Origin: Leucobacter weissii
GTDB lineage: Bacteria; Actinomycetota; Actinomycetes; Actinomycetales; Microbacteriaceae
DNA: 64,000 nucleotides
Reading direction: 5' to 3'
Assembly: GCF_017565745.1 (NCBI RefSeq)
Contig: NZ_JAGDYM010000011.1
Span: 124,001 to 188,000 of the forward strand
This document shows, in pieces, positions 18,494 to 27,549 of the stretch. A program made the position numbers and the translations under genes. Positions within the stretch are counted from its first letter, which is position 1; the number at the start of each line of letters is the position of its first letter. A model generated the notes under the pieces. It saw only the letters and a list, made by a program, of their open reading frames with translations, did not search any database and was not told the origin of the DNA.

Positions 18494-19147
18494 TCAGACC
18501 GACTCCGGTTGCCGCGTCATGACCTCCAGCTGGAAATCGCGGGCCCGCGCCATGTGGGTCATCATGCGCTCCCTTGCGAGGACCGGGTCCCGTTCGAGGA
18601 CCGCCTGCAGGATGGATTCGTGCTCCGCCTGCGAGTCGTCGTCGCCGGCGATGGTGACGTCCCAGGGGCGGCTGTGCAGCCGGATCAGGGTCTCCGCACG
18701 TTCGATGAAGCCGATGATGGCGTCGTTGTGGGAGGCGCGGTGCAGCGCGCGATGCCAGTCGAGGTGGATCTCCGCCTTGCGGGCGTGATCCGTCTGAGCC
18801 GCCGCGCTCTCCAGCAGCCGGGACATCTGCGTGCGCTCGAGCTCGGTCGCGCGCTCGGCGGCGCCCTCCGCCGCCGCCGCCTCGAGCGCTCGCCGCACGT
18901 CGAAGTAGTCCAGGATCTCCTGCAGGGTGCGCTCCCTGACGCGGTAGCCCCGTCGCTCCCGGCGGAGCAGGCCGTCCTTCTCCAGCATCGTCAACGCCTC
19001 CCGGATGGGCGTCCGGGAAGTGCCGAGCTCGGTCGTGAGGGCGCTCTCGTACAGGCGCTGCTCGGCGTCGATCGCCCCGCTGAGGATGCCCTCGCGCAGC
19101 GTGCGGTAGTGGGACAGCGCGGCCGTCTCGGTGCTACCGTCTCTCAT
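18494..19147 (-). CDS. GntR-family regulator, FCD type
   Basis: DNA-binding regulator of 217 residues. An N-terminal winged helix (YESALTTELGTSRTPIREAL, EKDGLLRRERRGYRV) is followed by a helical FCD ligand domain (DYFDVRRALEAAAAEGA ... HRALHRASHND). ATG 19147 is chosen because GGGAGGG lies 6 bases upstream; a 30-residue longer reading is unlikely. It lies downstream of the ABC/monooxygenase operon in the same direction, 194 bases from the last ABC gene, and probably controls it. Confidence 0.9.
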   Translation of the reverse strand: MRDGSTETAALSHYRTLREGILSGAIDAEQRLYESALTTELGTSRTPIREALTMLEKDGLLRRERRGYRVRERTLQEILDYFDVRRALEAAAAEGAAERATELERTQMSRLLESAAAQTDHARKAEIHLDWHRALHRASHNDAIIGFIERAETLIRLHSRPWDVTIAGDDDSQAEHESILQAVLERDPVLARERMMTHMARARDFQLEVMTRQPESV

Positions 19148-19341
19148 CGAACCCTCCCACTCTCGCCGTCTCCTCGACCCCGTGCCGGAGCACGGGTCTC
19201 CGCCGTGCTGCGCGGTCGGGGACGAGGAGCCGCACATCGCTGTGCCGAGGCGCCGTCGGCGACCGCGGCGTCGCGCGCATGAACGTCATCGGTATCCTAT
19301 CCGCGTCGTGCTCCGAGGGGCTTCACAGAGCGTCACGAACC

Positions 19342-20106
19342 TCATCGGGCGGCCGCTCTCGCCGCGAGGAGCAGCTCACGGGTGTAGGGATGCCGCGGGG
19401 CGGTGAGCAGCTCGTGCGCGGGCCCCTCCTCGACGACGACCCCGGAGCGGAGCACGACGATGCGCGACGCGAGCTGCGCCGCGACGGCCAGATCGTGCAG
19501 CACCACGATGGAGGTGAGCCCCTGCTCGGTCCTGGTCTCGTCGAGCAGTTCGATCAGATCCCGCTGCACGATCACGTCGAGCGACGAGACGGGCTCGTCG
19601 AAGAACACGACCTCGGGCCGCAGCACGAGCGCCCGGGCGATGTTGACCCGCTGGCGCTGGCCCCCCGACAGCTCGTGCGGCAGACGGTCGTGCAGCTCGT
19701 CCGCGATGCCGAGACGGGCCAGGAGGTCGGCGACGCGTCGGGCGCGCTCCGAGGGGAGCCCTTCGCCGTGGACGTCGAGCCCCTCCCGCACGGCCTGCCG
19801 CACCGTGAACCGCGGGTCGAGCGTCGAGCTCGAATCCTGGAACACCATCTGCAGGCGGGCGCGGAGCCGGCGGAGCCTCGACGGGCGCGCCGCCGCGACC
19901 GGTTCGCCGAACCAGTGGATCTCCCCCTCGTCGGCGCGCTGCAGCCGGGCGAGCGCGCGCAGGAGCGTCGACTTCCCGCTGCCGGACTCGCCGACGACGG
20001 CGAGGGATTCGCCGCGCTCGAGGCGCAGATCCACGCCGTCGAGGACGAGCTGCGGACCGTAGCGCACGCGCAGCCCCCGTGCCGATACCACCGTGCCGTC
20101 GCTCAC
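19342..20106 (-). CDS. Peptide/opine-type ABC transporter ATP-binding protein (DppF-like)
   Basis: ATPase of 254 residues. Walker A GESGSGKST, signature LSGGQRQR, Walker B VVFFDEPVSSLD and the C-terminal HPYTRELL of the oligopeptide/nickel group are present. GTG start overlaps the stop of the preceding ATPase gene by 4 bases. It drives import with the second ATPase and two permeases of this operon. Confidence 0.93.
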   Translation of the reverse strand: MSDGTVVSARGLRVRYGPQLVLDGVDLRLERGESLAVVGESGSGKSTLLRALARLQRADEGEIHWFGEPVAAARPSRLRRLRARLQMVFQDSSSTLDPRFTVRQAVREGLDVHGEGLPSERARRVADLLARLGIADELHDRLPHELSGGQRQRVNIARALVLRPEVVFFDEPVSSLDVIVQRDLIELLDETRTEQGLTSIVVLHDLAVAAQLASRIVVLRSGVVVEEGPAHELLTAPRHPYTRELLLAARAAAR

Positions 20107-20963
20107 CGCGCCCCCTCGCCTTCGGAATCGGAAGGGCTCCCCGGCAGGACGGGGATGGCCTCGATCAGTCGCTCGGTCACCGGCGAGCTCGGCGCGTCGA
20201 GCACGGCGCGCGTGGCCCCGGAATCGACGATCCGCCCGCGATCCAGAACGATGACCTCGTCGCAGAAGTTCCGCACGAGGGCGAGGTTGTGGGTGATCAG
20301 CATCAGCGCGGAGCCGCTGACCGCGGTCTCGTGCTCGAGGACGCGGAGCACGGCCTCCTGGTTCGTGACGTCGAGCGCGGTGGTCGGCTCGTCGGCGAGC
20401 AGCACCCTGGGCCGCGAGGCGACCGCGACCGCGATCATCGCGCGCTGCAGCATGCCGCCGGACAGCTCGTGCGGGTACTTTCCGAGCGCGGTCCCGGGAT
20501 CCTGGAATCCGACCGTGCCGAGCAGTCGCGCGCACTCCTCCCGCAACTGCCGTCCCGATTCCCGGCGGTGCACCCGGAGGAGGCTCACGAGCTGCCTGCC
20601 GAGCCGCCGCCGCGGGTCGAGCGCCGCCTGCGGATTCTGGTAGACGAGCGAGAGCTCGGCGCCCCGGCGCCGGGCGAGCTGGGAACGGGAGAGATCGGAC
20701 AGGACCGTGCCCTCCAGCTCCACGGTGCCCGAGACCTCGGCGCCATCCGGCAGCAGGCCCAGCAGTGCCAGGGCGAGCGTGGACTTGCCGGTCCCGGAGC
20801 CGCCCACCACGGCGAGCCGCGCGCCGCGGGCGAGCGAGAACGAGAGATCGTGCAGCACCGGCGCCTCGGCCCCGGGGTAGCGCACCGTCAGGCCCGTGAC
20901 GGTCAGGGTCGCCCCCGTCGCGTCCCGCTGCGCGGCACCTGCGGAATCCATCGCGCTCCTCAT
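20103..20963 (-). CDS. Peptide/opine-type ABC transporter ATP-binding protein (DppD-like)
   Basis: ATPase of 286 residues. Walker A GGSGTGKST, signature ELSGGMLQRAM and Walker B VLLADEPTTALD are present. ATG 20963 overlaps the permease stop in a TGATG; an in-frame ATG at 20951 with AGGAG close by is an alternative. Partner of the downstream ATPase. Confidence 0.92.
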   Translation of the reverse strand: MRSAMDSAGAAQRDATGATLTVTGLTVRYPGAEAPVLHDLSFSLARGARLAVVGGSGTGKSTLALALLGLLPDGAEVSGTVELEGTVLSDLSRSQLARRRGAELSLVYQNPQAALDPRRRLGRQLVSLLRVHRRESGRQLREECARLLGTVGFQDPGTALGKYPHELSGGMLQRAMIAVAVASRPRVLLADEPTTALDVTNQEAVLRVLEHETAVSGSALMLITHNLALVRNFCDEVIVLDRGRIVDSGATRAVLDAPSSPVTERLIEAIPVLPGSPSDSEGEGAR

Positions 20964-22000
20964 CACATCCCCATTCGCACGACCGCCTGGGCGGAACGCG
21001 GGTCGAGGCGGGACACGATCAGGTCGGCGATCAGGTTGATGGCGATGTAGCCCGCGGCGGTGAGCAGGATGAAGGACTGCACGACGGAGTAGTCCTGCGT
21101 CTGGATGCCGGTGACGATCAGCGAGCCGATGCCGGGCCACTGGAAGACCGACTCGACGAGCACGGCGCCGGCGACCAGCTGCCCCAGGGTGATGCCCGCC
21201 GCCGCGATCGTGGATCCCATCGCGTTCGGCAGTCCCGAGCGCCAGAAGGCGCTCCAGCGGGTACGGCCGAACGCCTGATGCACCAGCAGGTAGGGCTGAT
21301 GGGCCACCTCCAGCAGGTTCGAGCGCAGGAGCCGGGTGAGATAGCAGTAGGAGAACAGGCCGAGCGCGATCGCGGGCAGGATCAGGTGGTGCAGGGCGTC
21401 GAGGAAGAGCGGCGCATCGCCGCTCAGGATCGCGTCGACGGTGGTGAAGCCCGTCACCTCGGGCGGCGGCGCCGCGCCCTGGCTGAGGCGTCCCTCGGGC
21501 AGCGGGAACCAGCCGAGCCGTTCGCTGAACACGACCAGCAGCAGGGTCGCCAGCCAGAACTCCGGCATGCCGAGCCCGACCGCGGTCCCGCCCTGCACCG
21601 TGCGGTCGAGCCACTTCCGGCGGCGATAGCTCACCAGCAGGGCGGTCAGGGCCGCGCCCACGAGCGCGCCGGTGAAGGCGAAGAGGCCGAGTTCGAGCGA
21701 GGCGGGGAGGCGCGACAGCAGCAGCTCCCGCACCGGCACCCCCGCGGCGTAGGAGTGCCCCCAGTCGCCGGTGACGAAGTCGCCGATGTACTGCAGGTAC
21801 TGCTGCCAGGGCGGAAGATGGAGCCCCAGCTCCCGCTCCAGATCGGCGATCGCCTCGTCCGAGGCGAAGCGGCCCAGGATCAGCCGCGCGGGATTGGAGG
21901 GAAGCGCCCGGAGGAACACGAACGAGATGAGGGAGGCGCCGAGCAGGGCGACGAGCGCGGCTCCGATCCGGCCCGCCACTCGGAGAACGGCGGCGGTCAC
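20963..22000 (-). CDS. ABC transporter permease (DppB-like)
   Basis: Membrane protein of 345 residues with about six helices. The first helix followed by FVFLRALPSNPARLILG and a large periplasmic loop is typical of the DppB/NikB type, and FQWPGIGSLIVTGIQTQDY is the conserved EAA-region end. GTG start overlaps the partner permease by 4 bases. Confidence 0.93.
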   Translation of the reverse strand: MTAAVLRVAGRIGAALVALLGASLISFVFLRALPSNPARLILGRFASDEAIADLERELGLHLPPWQQYLQYIGDFVTGDWGHSYAAGVPVRELLLSRLPASLELGLFAFTGALVGAALTALLVSYRRRKWLDRTVQGGTAVGLGMPEFWLATLLLVVFSERLGWFPLPEGRLSQGAAPPPEVTGFTTVDAILSGDAPLFLDALHHLILPAIALGLFSYCYLTRLLRSNLLEVAHQPYLLVHQAFGRTRWSAFWRSGLPNAMGSTIAAAGITLGQLVAGAVLVESVFQWPGIGSLIVTGIQTQDYSVVQSFILLTAAGYIAINLIADLIVSRLDPRSAQAVVRMGM

Positions 22001-22896
22001 GCGCGCCCTCCCACCGAGGAGAGGGCGCGGATGCGCTCGGAGAGCAGGTGGGCCGACGCCGCGAACACCACGAGAGCCAGGCCGGGGAACAGGACGACCC
22101 ACCATTGCCCGGTCAGCGAGACGCCGATGCCGGCGGTGATCATCGCGCCCCATTCCGGGGTCGGCAGCGAGGCGCCGAGGCCGAGGAAGCTCAGGCCCGC
22201 GAGCATGACCGCGCCGGCCCCCAGGACGGAGGCGGACTGCACGAGCAGCGTCGGCACCGTGTGCGGCAGCACGTGGCGCAGCACCACGTGACGCCTGGTG
22301 GAGCCCAGCGCGAGCGCCGACTCCACGAACGGCTGCGCGGTGATGCGGACCACATCGCTGCGGATCAGGCGGCCGTAGTAGGGCACGCAGGAGAGCGCGA
22401 TGCCGACGATCGCGCTGCCGATCCCCGCGCCGAGGCCGATCGAGACGCAGATCGCGAGCACGATGGTCGGAAACGCGAGCAGCGAGTCGAGCGCGCGGAG
22501 GATCAGCGTGTCGGTCGCGCCCCGGGCCAGCCCGGCGATCAGGCCGAGCGCGCTTCCGACGGCACCGGCGATCACGGTGATCGAGAGCGATGCCCCGAGG
22601 GAGATCGCGCTGCCGTAGAGCACTCGGGCGAGCAGATCCCTGCCCTCCGCATCCGTGCCCATCGGGTGCGACGGCGACGGCGGGAGGTAGGAGTCGGCGA
22701 TCGAGGTGGCGAAGGCCCGGTCGCTCCACAGCGTGACGCCGAGGACCGCCGCGACGGCGAACAGGCCGAGGACCGAGAGGCAGACGATCGCGGACGGATC
22801 CCGCAGCAGCGCGCGGGCCGGGCCCGAGCGCCGTCGACCGCCCCGCGACCCGTCTCCTCCGGTCGCGGGATCGGCCGAGGCGCTAACCGCGGACAA
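21997..22896 (-). CDS. ABC transporter permease (DppC-like)
   Basis: Membrane protein of about 299 residues. HPMGTDAEGRDLLARVLYG is the DppC/NikC signature; the GLSFLGLGASLPTPEWGAMI block follows. The start is uncertain: the TTG at 22896 has GGAGAG 7 bases upstream and overlaps the DUF1684 gene by 14 bases; no ATG or GTG fits before the first helix except one far upstream at 22980. Confidence 0.88.
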   Translation of the reverse strand: MSAVSASADPATGGDGSRGGRRRSGPARALLRDPSAIVCLSVLGLFAVAAVLGVTLWSDRAFATSIADSYLPPSPSHPMGTDAEGRDLLARVLYGSAISLGASLSITVIAGAVGSALGLIAGLARGATDTLILRALDSLLAFPTIVLAICVSIGLGAGIGSAIVGIALSCVPYYGRLIRSDVVRITAQPFVESALALGSTRRHVVLRHVLPHTVPTLLVQSASVLGAGAVMLAGLSFLGLGASLPTPEWGAMITAGIGVSLTGQWWVVLFPGLALVVFAASAHLLSERIRALSSVGGRA

Positions 22897-23659
22897 CGGC
22901 GGTCTCTCCGGCGCGGACGGGCACCGTGATGCGGTTCTGCGGCGGCGCGAGCGGGCAGTCGAACGCGTCCGAGAAGGCACAGGGCGGCAGGAACGCGCGG
23001 TTGAAGTCGATCACCGCCCGACCCTCGGCGTCGAGCTCCACCGGTGCGAACCGGCCCCGCGCATAGGTCTCGGCACCGTTCGTGGCGTCGGCGAACACCG
23101 TCTCGAAGCCGCGGGCGCCCTCGGTCACGACGATGCGGTACTCCTCGCCGCCGATGGAGATCAGGGCCCGCCCGACGGTCTCCCGCCGCTCCACGCGCCC
23201 GCCGTGACCGAGATACTCGTAGTCGAGGCCCGCGCGCTCGGGGGAGAACGCCCCGGACAGCCGCCACTCGGGGTCGTAGGAGAATGCGTCGACCCGGGCG
23301 ACGTCTCCCGCCGCGGCGTCCCAGACCCGCAGCGCGCTGCCGATGCCCGGCCATCGCACGGGAGTCACGGCCCGCCCGTCGAAGCGCGCCGTGAAGGTCC
23401 CGGGCAGGACCAGCCCGGCGTCCTCGGGCTCGTCGGCTGGAGGCGCCTCCGCGCTCGGGTCGAAGCGCGCGGCGGCCAGGCCGGGGCGGTGACGGATGCG
23501 CCCCGCGGCGTCGATTCGCCATTCCCCCGGCGCGTCGGGGAGGGGGACCCAGCCCTCGCCCAGCCAGGTGGTCGAGACCAGCGTCGCATCGCCGAGCAGC
23601 GCGTTGAGATCGGCGAGCCGATCCGCGCGCCAGCGCTCCCACGCGTCGGAAGCGGTCAT
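22883..23659 (-). CDS. DUF1684 family protein
   Basis: Cytosolic protein of 258 residues. The C-terminal text VIDFNRAFLPPCAFSDAFDC followed by PLAPPQNRITVPV is the hallmark of DUF1684. Function is unknown for the family. Here it is translationally coupled (TGATG) to the flavin monooxygenase and precedes the permease, so a role in handling the imported compound or its product is likely (inference). Confidence 0.85.
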   Translation of the reverse strand: MTASDAWERWRADRLADLNALLGDATLVSTTWLGEGWVPLPDAPGEWRIDAAGRIRHRPGLAAARFDPSAEAPPADEPEDAGLVLPGTFTARFDGRAVTPVRWPGIGSALRVWDAAAGDVARVDAFSYDPEWRLSGAFSPERAGLDYEYLGHGGRVERRETVGRALISIGGEEYRIVVTEGARGFETVFADATNGAETYARGRFAPVELDAEGRAVIDFNRAFLPPCAFSDAFDCPLAPPQNRITVPVRAGETAVVRG

Positions 23660-25038
23660 CAGAAGCCCTCCGTCAGATCGTTGTCGGTGAAGGCGCCGCG
23701 GAACTGCGCCCCGAAATGCCGGGGGTTCAGCCGGTGCGACCCTGCGCCGAAGATCTTCTCACGGAACGTGCCCGGCGCGTAGTCGCGCTGGGCGAGGCCG
23801 CGATCCTGCAGCACGGGGATCAGATGATCGACGAAATCGCGGTAGCCGCCGTGGAACTGGTAGTCCTCGACGTTGATGCCGTCGATGCCGGCGTCCTGCC
23901 AGCGCTCGAGCTCATCCGCCAGCCGCTCCGGCGTGCCCACGAGCGGGTGCGCCTCGCCGAGGAAGGCGAGATCGCGGATCGTCGCCGGAGCCTGCCCCTC
24001 GACGCCGCGGAAGACCGGCGCCTCGGCGAAGTGCGCGGTGCTCGGATAGGCCGTGAGGGGCGCGTCGGGATCCAGGCCCCCGAGATCCACGCCGAACACG
24101 CCGCTCGCGAAGGCGAGCCTGGCGTCGGTCGACTCCCGGTCGAGCAGCTCCCGATGCTTCCGCTCAGCCTCCGCCTCGGTCGACCCGATCACGAACTTCA
24201 GCCCGTTGAAGATCTTCACATCCCCGGGATCCCGGCCCGCGGAGACCGCGTGCGAGCGGACCGACTCGACGATCCGAGCCGCAGCGTCGGGCCCGGAGCT
24301 GACGATCGTGGCGGCCTCCGCGCGCCTCCCGGCGACCCGCTGGGCGGCCGTGGAGACGCCGGCCAGGAACAGGAACGGCGAGACCTGCGGCGAAGGCTCG
24401 GAGAGATGGGGGCCCTCCACCGAGAACTGCTCGCCGACGTGATTGATCCGGTGGATCCTCGTCGGGTCGGCGTAGACCCCGTCGCGCTTCACGACCGCGC
24501 CGTCGTCCCACGATCCCTCCCAGAGCTTGTAGAGCACCTCGAGGAACTCCTCGGAGCGCCGATAGCGCTCGTCGTGCTCCACCACCCCGTCGTGCCCGAG
24601 GTTGCGGAACGCGTTCGGCAGGGAGGAGGTGACGAGGTTCCAGCCCGCCCGCCCGCCGCTCAGGTGGTCGAGGGTGCTGGAGAGTCGCGCCAGCTCGAAC
24701 GGGTGGTTCTGGAAGATCGAGCTGGTGAAGATGAGGCCGAGGTGCTCGGTGACGCCCGAGAGCGCCGCGGCGATCAGGATGGCGTCGTTGTCCGGGAAGC
24801 AGATCCCCTCGCGCACGTTGGTGGCCATCGACCCCTGGTAGCCGTGGTGGATGCCGAGGTGGTCGGCGATGAACAGTCCGTCGAACCGGCCGCGCTCGAG
24901 CGTCTGCGCGATGTCCTGCCAGGTGTCGAAGCGGTTGAAGTCCATCGGGTGCTCGGATTCGCGCGACCAGAGTCCCATGCGATGGTGCGACGGGACGATC
25001 TGCACGAAGGCGTTGAAATGCAGGCGGGGGCGGGTCAT
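23659..25038 (-). CDS. FMN-dependent monooxygenase, NtaA/SnaA/DszA family
   Basis: Luciferase-like enzyme of 459 residues. The N-terminal LHFNAFVQIVPSHHRMGLW, the HLGLIFTSSIFQNHPFELAR and GRAGWNLVTSS segments and a long C-terminal part mark the NtaA/SnaA/DszA group, which oxidises amines, sulfones or sulfur heterocycles with reduced FMN and oxygen. It needs a separate flavin reductase, and none lies in the operon. Substrate unknown. ATG at 25038, 50 bases after the glyoxalase-like gene. Confidence 0.93.
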   Translation of the reverse strand: MTRPRLHFNAFVQIVPSHHRMGLWSRESEHPMDFNRFDTWQDIAQTLERGRFDGLFIADHLGIHHGYQGSMATNVREGICFPDNDAILIAAALSGVTEHLGLIFTSSIFQNHPFELARLSSTLDHLSGGRAGWNLVTSSLPNAFRNLGHDGVVEHDERYRRSEEFLEVLYKLWEGSWDDGAVVKRDGVYADPTRIHRINHVGEQFSVEGPHLSEPSPQVSPFLFLAGVSTAAQRVAGRRAEAATIVSSGPDAAARIVESVRSHAVSAGRDPGDVKIFNGLKFVIGSTEAEAERKHRELLDRESTDARLAFASGVFGVDLGGLDPDAPLTAYPSTAHFAEAPVFRGVEGQAPATIRDLAFLGEAHPLVGTPERLADELERWQDAGIDGINVEDYQFHGGYRDFVDHLIPVLQDRGLAQRDYAPGTFREKIFGAGSHRLNPRHFGAQFRGAFTDNDLTEGF

Positions 25039-25088
25039 CGTGGGCGCTCTCCTCGTTCGGGTCTCGGTCTTGCTGGGCCAGCGGGGTC

Positions 25089-25739
25089 TTACAGGGTCAG
25101 CGAGCCGCCGGGGCCCGCGATGGTCACGGAGAGCGGCGAGCCGGCGCCGCCCGCCGGGGGGAGGGCGACGCCCGCCGAGCGAGCCGCGAGCCGCTCCGTC
25201 TCGGCGACGTCGGCGTGGAGGGCGATCAGTCGCACCGGCGGCGCGTCGGCGGACGGATGCGGTGCGCCGCCCCAGTCGATGAGGAACGGGAAGGCGCCGC
25301 CGAACTGCGGTTCGGGAGCCCGGGTGAGGCGCCAGCGCAACTCCGTCCCGTCGTCCCGGCGGCGGCCGAGCGACTGGACCCGGCCGACCTCGATGCCCGT
25401 CGCACGGATGCGTGCCGCCTCCGCCTCGATGTCGTCCGAGCGCCTGGCCCACGTGAGCACGCGGCCCGGAACCGGTTCCCGTCGGAGGTCGATGCCGAAG
25501 AAGGTCCGCTCGGGAGGGAGGTCGCGCGTCTCTTCGGGGTCCGGACCGAGCACCTCGAGGTAGGCCCCGCCGCCGGCACCGGTGAGCGCGAGGATCAGAT
25601 TGGCGGATCCGTTGCCCGGATGCCGCCCGCCGAACGCCGGGCGCACGCCGACGGCGGCCGCGATGCGATCCGCGGCCGCCCGCAGGGAGCCGGTGACGAC
25701 GACCACGTGGTCGAGGTCGCCGTCACCGAGGGCGCTCAC
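25089..25739 (-). CDS. Glyoxalase-like (VOC superfamily) protein
   Basis: Protein of 216 residues. It opens with LDHVVVVTGSLRAAADRIA and has HPGNGSANLIL and YLEVLGPDP, as in Glyoxalase_3-type VOC proteins: metal-binding folds used for lyase, dioxygenase or binding functions. The start GTG at 25739 overlaps the stop of the binding-protein gene by 4 bases. Probably acts on the imported compound; the reaction is unknown. Confidence 0.82.
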   Translation of the reverse strand: MSALGDGDLDHVVVVTGSLRAAADRIAAAVGVRPAFGGRHPGNGSANLILALTGAGGGAYLEVLGPDPEETRDLPPERTFFGIDLRREPVPGRVLTWARRSDDIEAEAARIRATGIEVGRVQSLGRRRDDGTELRWRLTRAPEPQFGGAFPFLIDWGGAPHPSADAPPVRLIALHADVAETERLAARSAGVALPPAGGAGSPLSVTIAGPGGSLTL

Positions 25740-27322
25740 TTGCCCCACAGGTGGAACAGGGTGTTGCTCTGGCCGGAGGCGAAGCTGCTCAGATCCGCTC
25801 CGACCACGACGACGTCGTCCTGCGCGTAGAGGGGGATGCGCGGCACGTCCGCGATCCAGAGCTCCGCGATCTCGTTCCAGAGCTCCTGCCGCGCGGCCTC
25901 GTCCGCGGTGTCCGCGGCTTCGGCGAGCAGGTCGTTCGCCGCCTCGTTGCTCGTGTAGTCGTAGCTGAGCAGCCACTCGGGGTCGACGACCGCCGGGCCG
26001 TCGGTGCCGATCAGCGCGTAGTCGACCACGTCGGAGCTGATCGCCTCCTGGTAGGCGGAGGCCGTGAGGATCTGCACGTCGAGTTCGATCCCCAGATCCT
26101 TCCAGGCGCTCTGCAGGATGGTCGCGACGTTCTCCTGATCGGTCTGGCCCGACCGGATGTAGACGGGCAGCTCGACCGGGGTGTCGATGCCCGCCTCGTC
26201 GAGCAGCTCCCGGGCGCGGGCCAGGTCCTCCTCGCGCGGGGCGCCGATCGTCTCGTCGTAGGCGCTGAACTCCGGGGGGTAGGGCCCGAAGTAGGTCGCC
26301 CCGTACCCGAAGGCCACCTTGTCGAGGATCTCCTGGTAGGGCACGGCGTAGGAGAGCGCCTCGCGCACGCGCACGTCGTCGAAGGGGGCGTGCGCGAGCG
26401 GGAAGTCGAACTTGGTCCACTGCGGCGCGGGGGTCGACACGATGCGGACGTTCTCGTCGCCCTCCAGCGAGCTCACGGCCTGCTTGCTCAACCCCAGGGT
26501 GACGTCGGCCGTCGAGTTGCGGGCCCGGAGCAGCAGGGAGGCGTCGTCGGAGATGAAGTTGATCTCGACCCGGTCGCTGATCGGCGCGGAGCCGGAGTAC
26601 GCGGGGTTCGCCGTGTAGACCGCTCGTTCGCCCGCGCTGTAGCTCTCGAGCGTGTAGGGGCCGCTGCCCGCGGAGTGGGTCGCGAGCCAGGTGCTCTGAT
26701 CCTCGGCGGTGTCCCCGCCCTCGGCCTCGAGCACGGTCCGGTCGATGATCCCGGTGTTGACGTTCGTGAGCGCGGGCAGGAAGTTGTTGGCGCGCTCGGT
26801 CAGCGTGACCACCACCGTGCGATCGTCGGGAGCGGTGATCTCGTCGATGGGGCTCTCGGACTTGCCTGAGGAGAGGAAGTAGGCACCGCACCCGCCGAGG
26901 TCGAAGGCGCGGTTCCACGAGTAGAGCACCGCCTCGGCGTCGACCGGCGCGCCGCTCGGGAATTCGACGCCCTCCTGCAGGGTGAAGGTGTAGGTCAGCC
27001 CGTCGTCGCTCACCTCCCACTCCTCGGCGAGCGCCGGCACGATCTCGTTCTGATCCTGCACCGCGGCCGAGGGATCGGAGTCGTCCACCTCGTAGGTGAC
27101 GAGCGTCTGGTAGAGGTCGGAGAGCAGGCTGATGTCGACGAGGTTGCAGGCGATGGCGGGGTCGAAGGTCGAGGGCGCGGTCGCGGTGTCGACGACGAGG
27201 GCGCCGGTGTCGGCGTTCTCGTCGCTCTGGCTGGGCGAGGCGCAGGCGGTGAGGAGCAGCGCCGCGCCGGTGAGCGCGGCGGTGATGGCGGAGAGGCGCG
27301 AGGCGGGGGTGACGGTTTTCAT
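25736..27322 (-). CDS. ABC transporter substrate-binding lipoprotein, family 5
   Basis: Lipoprotein of 528 residues. The signal peptide ends in the lipobox LLTAC (Cys near residue 27), then the SBP_bac_5 fold (ALAEEWEVSDDGLTYTFTLQ, ...DVRVREALSYAV). First gene of the leftward operon and specificity subunit of the importer; ligands of the family include peptides, opines, nickel chelates and alkyl compounds. ATG 27322 lacks a Shine-Dalgarno and lies inside a palindrome, which suggests a leaderless message; an ATG 18 bases earlier is also in frame. Confidence 0.93.
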   Translation of the reverse strand: MKTVTPASRLSAITAALTGAALLLTACASPSQSDENADTGALVVDTATAPSTFDPAIACNLVDISLLSDLYQTLVTYEVDDSDPSAAVQDQNEIVPALAEEWEVSDDGLTYTFTLQEGVEFPSGAPVDAEAVLYSWNRAFDLGGCGAYFLSSGKSESPIDEITAPDDRTVVVTLTERANNFLPALTNVNTGIIDRTVLEAEGGDTAEDQSTWLATHSAGSGPYTLESYSAGERAVYTANPAYSGSAPISDRVEINFISDDASLLLRARNSTADVTLGLSKQAVSSLEGDENVRIVSTPAPQWTKFDFPLAHAPFDDVRVREALSYAVPYQEILDKVAFGYGATYFGPYPPEFSAYDETIGAPREEDLARARELLDEAGIDTPVELPVYIRSGQTDQENVATILQSAWKDLGIELDVQILTASAYQEAISSDVVDYALIGTDGPAVVDPEWLLSYDYTSNEAANDLLAEAADTADEAARQELWNEIAELWIADVPRIPLYAQDDVVVVGADLSSFASGQSNTLFHLWGK

Positions 27323-27340
27323 GTACACGACCGTATACAT
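27321..27340 (-). promoter_or_regulatory. Palindromic operator overlapping the start of the monooxygenase operon
   Basis: ATGTACACGACCGTATACAT is nearly a perfect inverted repeat (half-sites ATGTA-ACG/CGT-TACAT). On the minus strand it ends on the ATG of the lipoprotein gene and contains TATACG as a possible -10. TGTAtAC-type sites are common for GntR/FCD regulators, and such a gene lies at 18494-19147. Confidence 0.6.
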
Positions 27341-27454
27341 TATTTGAGGCGAGCGCGAAGTCGTTTGCGTAGTGTTACAGTCGCGGGTCCACCGGTGCGC
27401 AGGGGAGGTGGATTCGTCGAGCGCCTCGGCCCGGGCGGACACGGCAGGAGTGGT

Positions 27455-27521
27455 CAAAAAAATGAGATAATTTTCTCTTTTTAGGTGACGAAGCGGTGTG
27501 GATGCTGTTTTAATGAGGGAG
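27455..27521 (+). promoter_or_regulatory. AT-rich promoter region of the large secreted protein
   Basis: An island of A and T (27455-27483) unlike the rest of the window contains a weak hairpin GAGA/TCTC flanked by A- and T-runs. Downstream, GTGACG (27485-27490) and TTTAAT (27509-27514, preceded by TG) can serve as -35 and -10 with an 18-base spacer. GGGGG acts as ribosome-binding site before ATG 27550. Confidence 0.4.
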
Positions 27522-27549
27522 CATCGTTCGTTCACACCTTGGGGGAATC

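Noticed and set aside
20963-25452. Long plus-strand frames across the ABC/monooxygenase operon
   Set aside because: Shadows of the minus-strand genes; they lack motifs and starts with Shine-Dalgarno sites.
27455-27483. Intrinsic terminator formed by the AT-rich hairpin
   Set aside because: The stem is only four strong pairs with a mismatch, and it lies between two divergent genes where no transcript needs to end.
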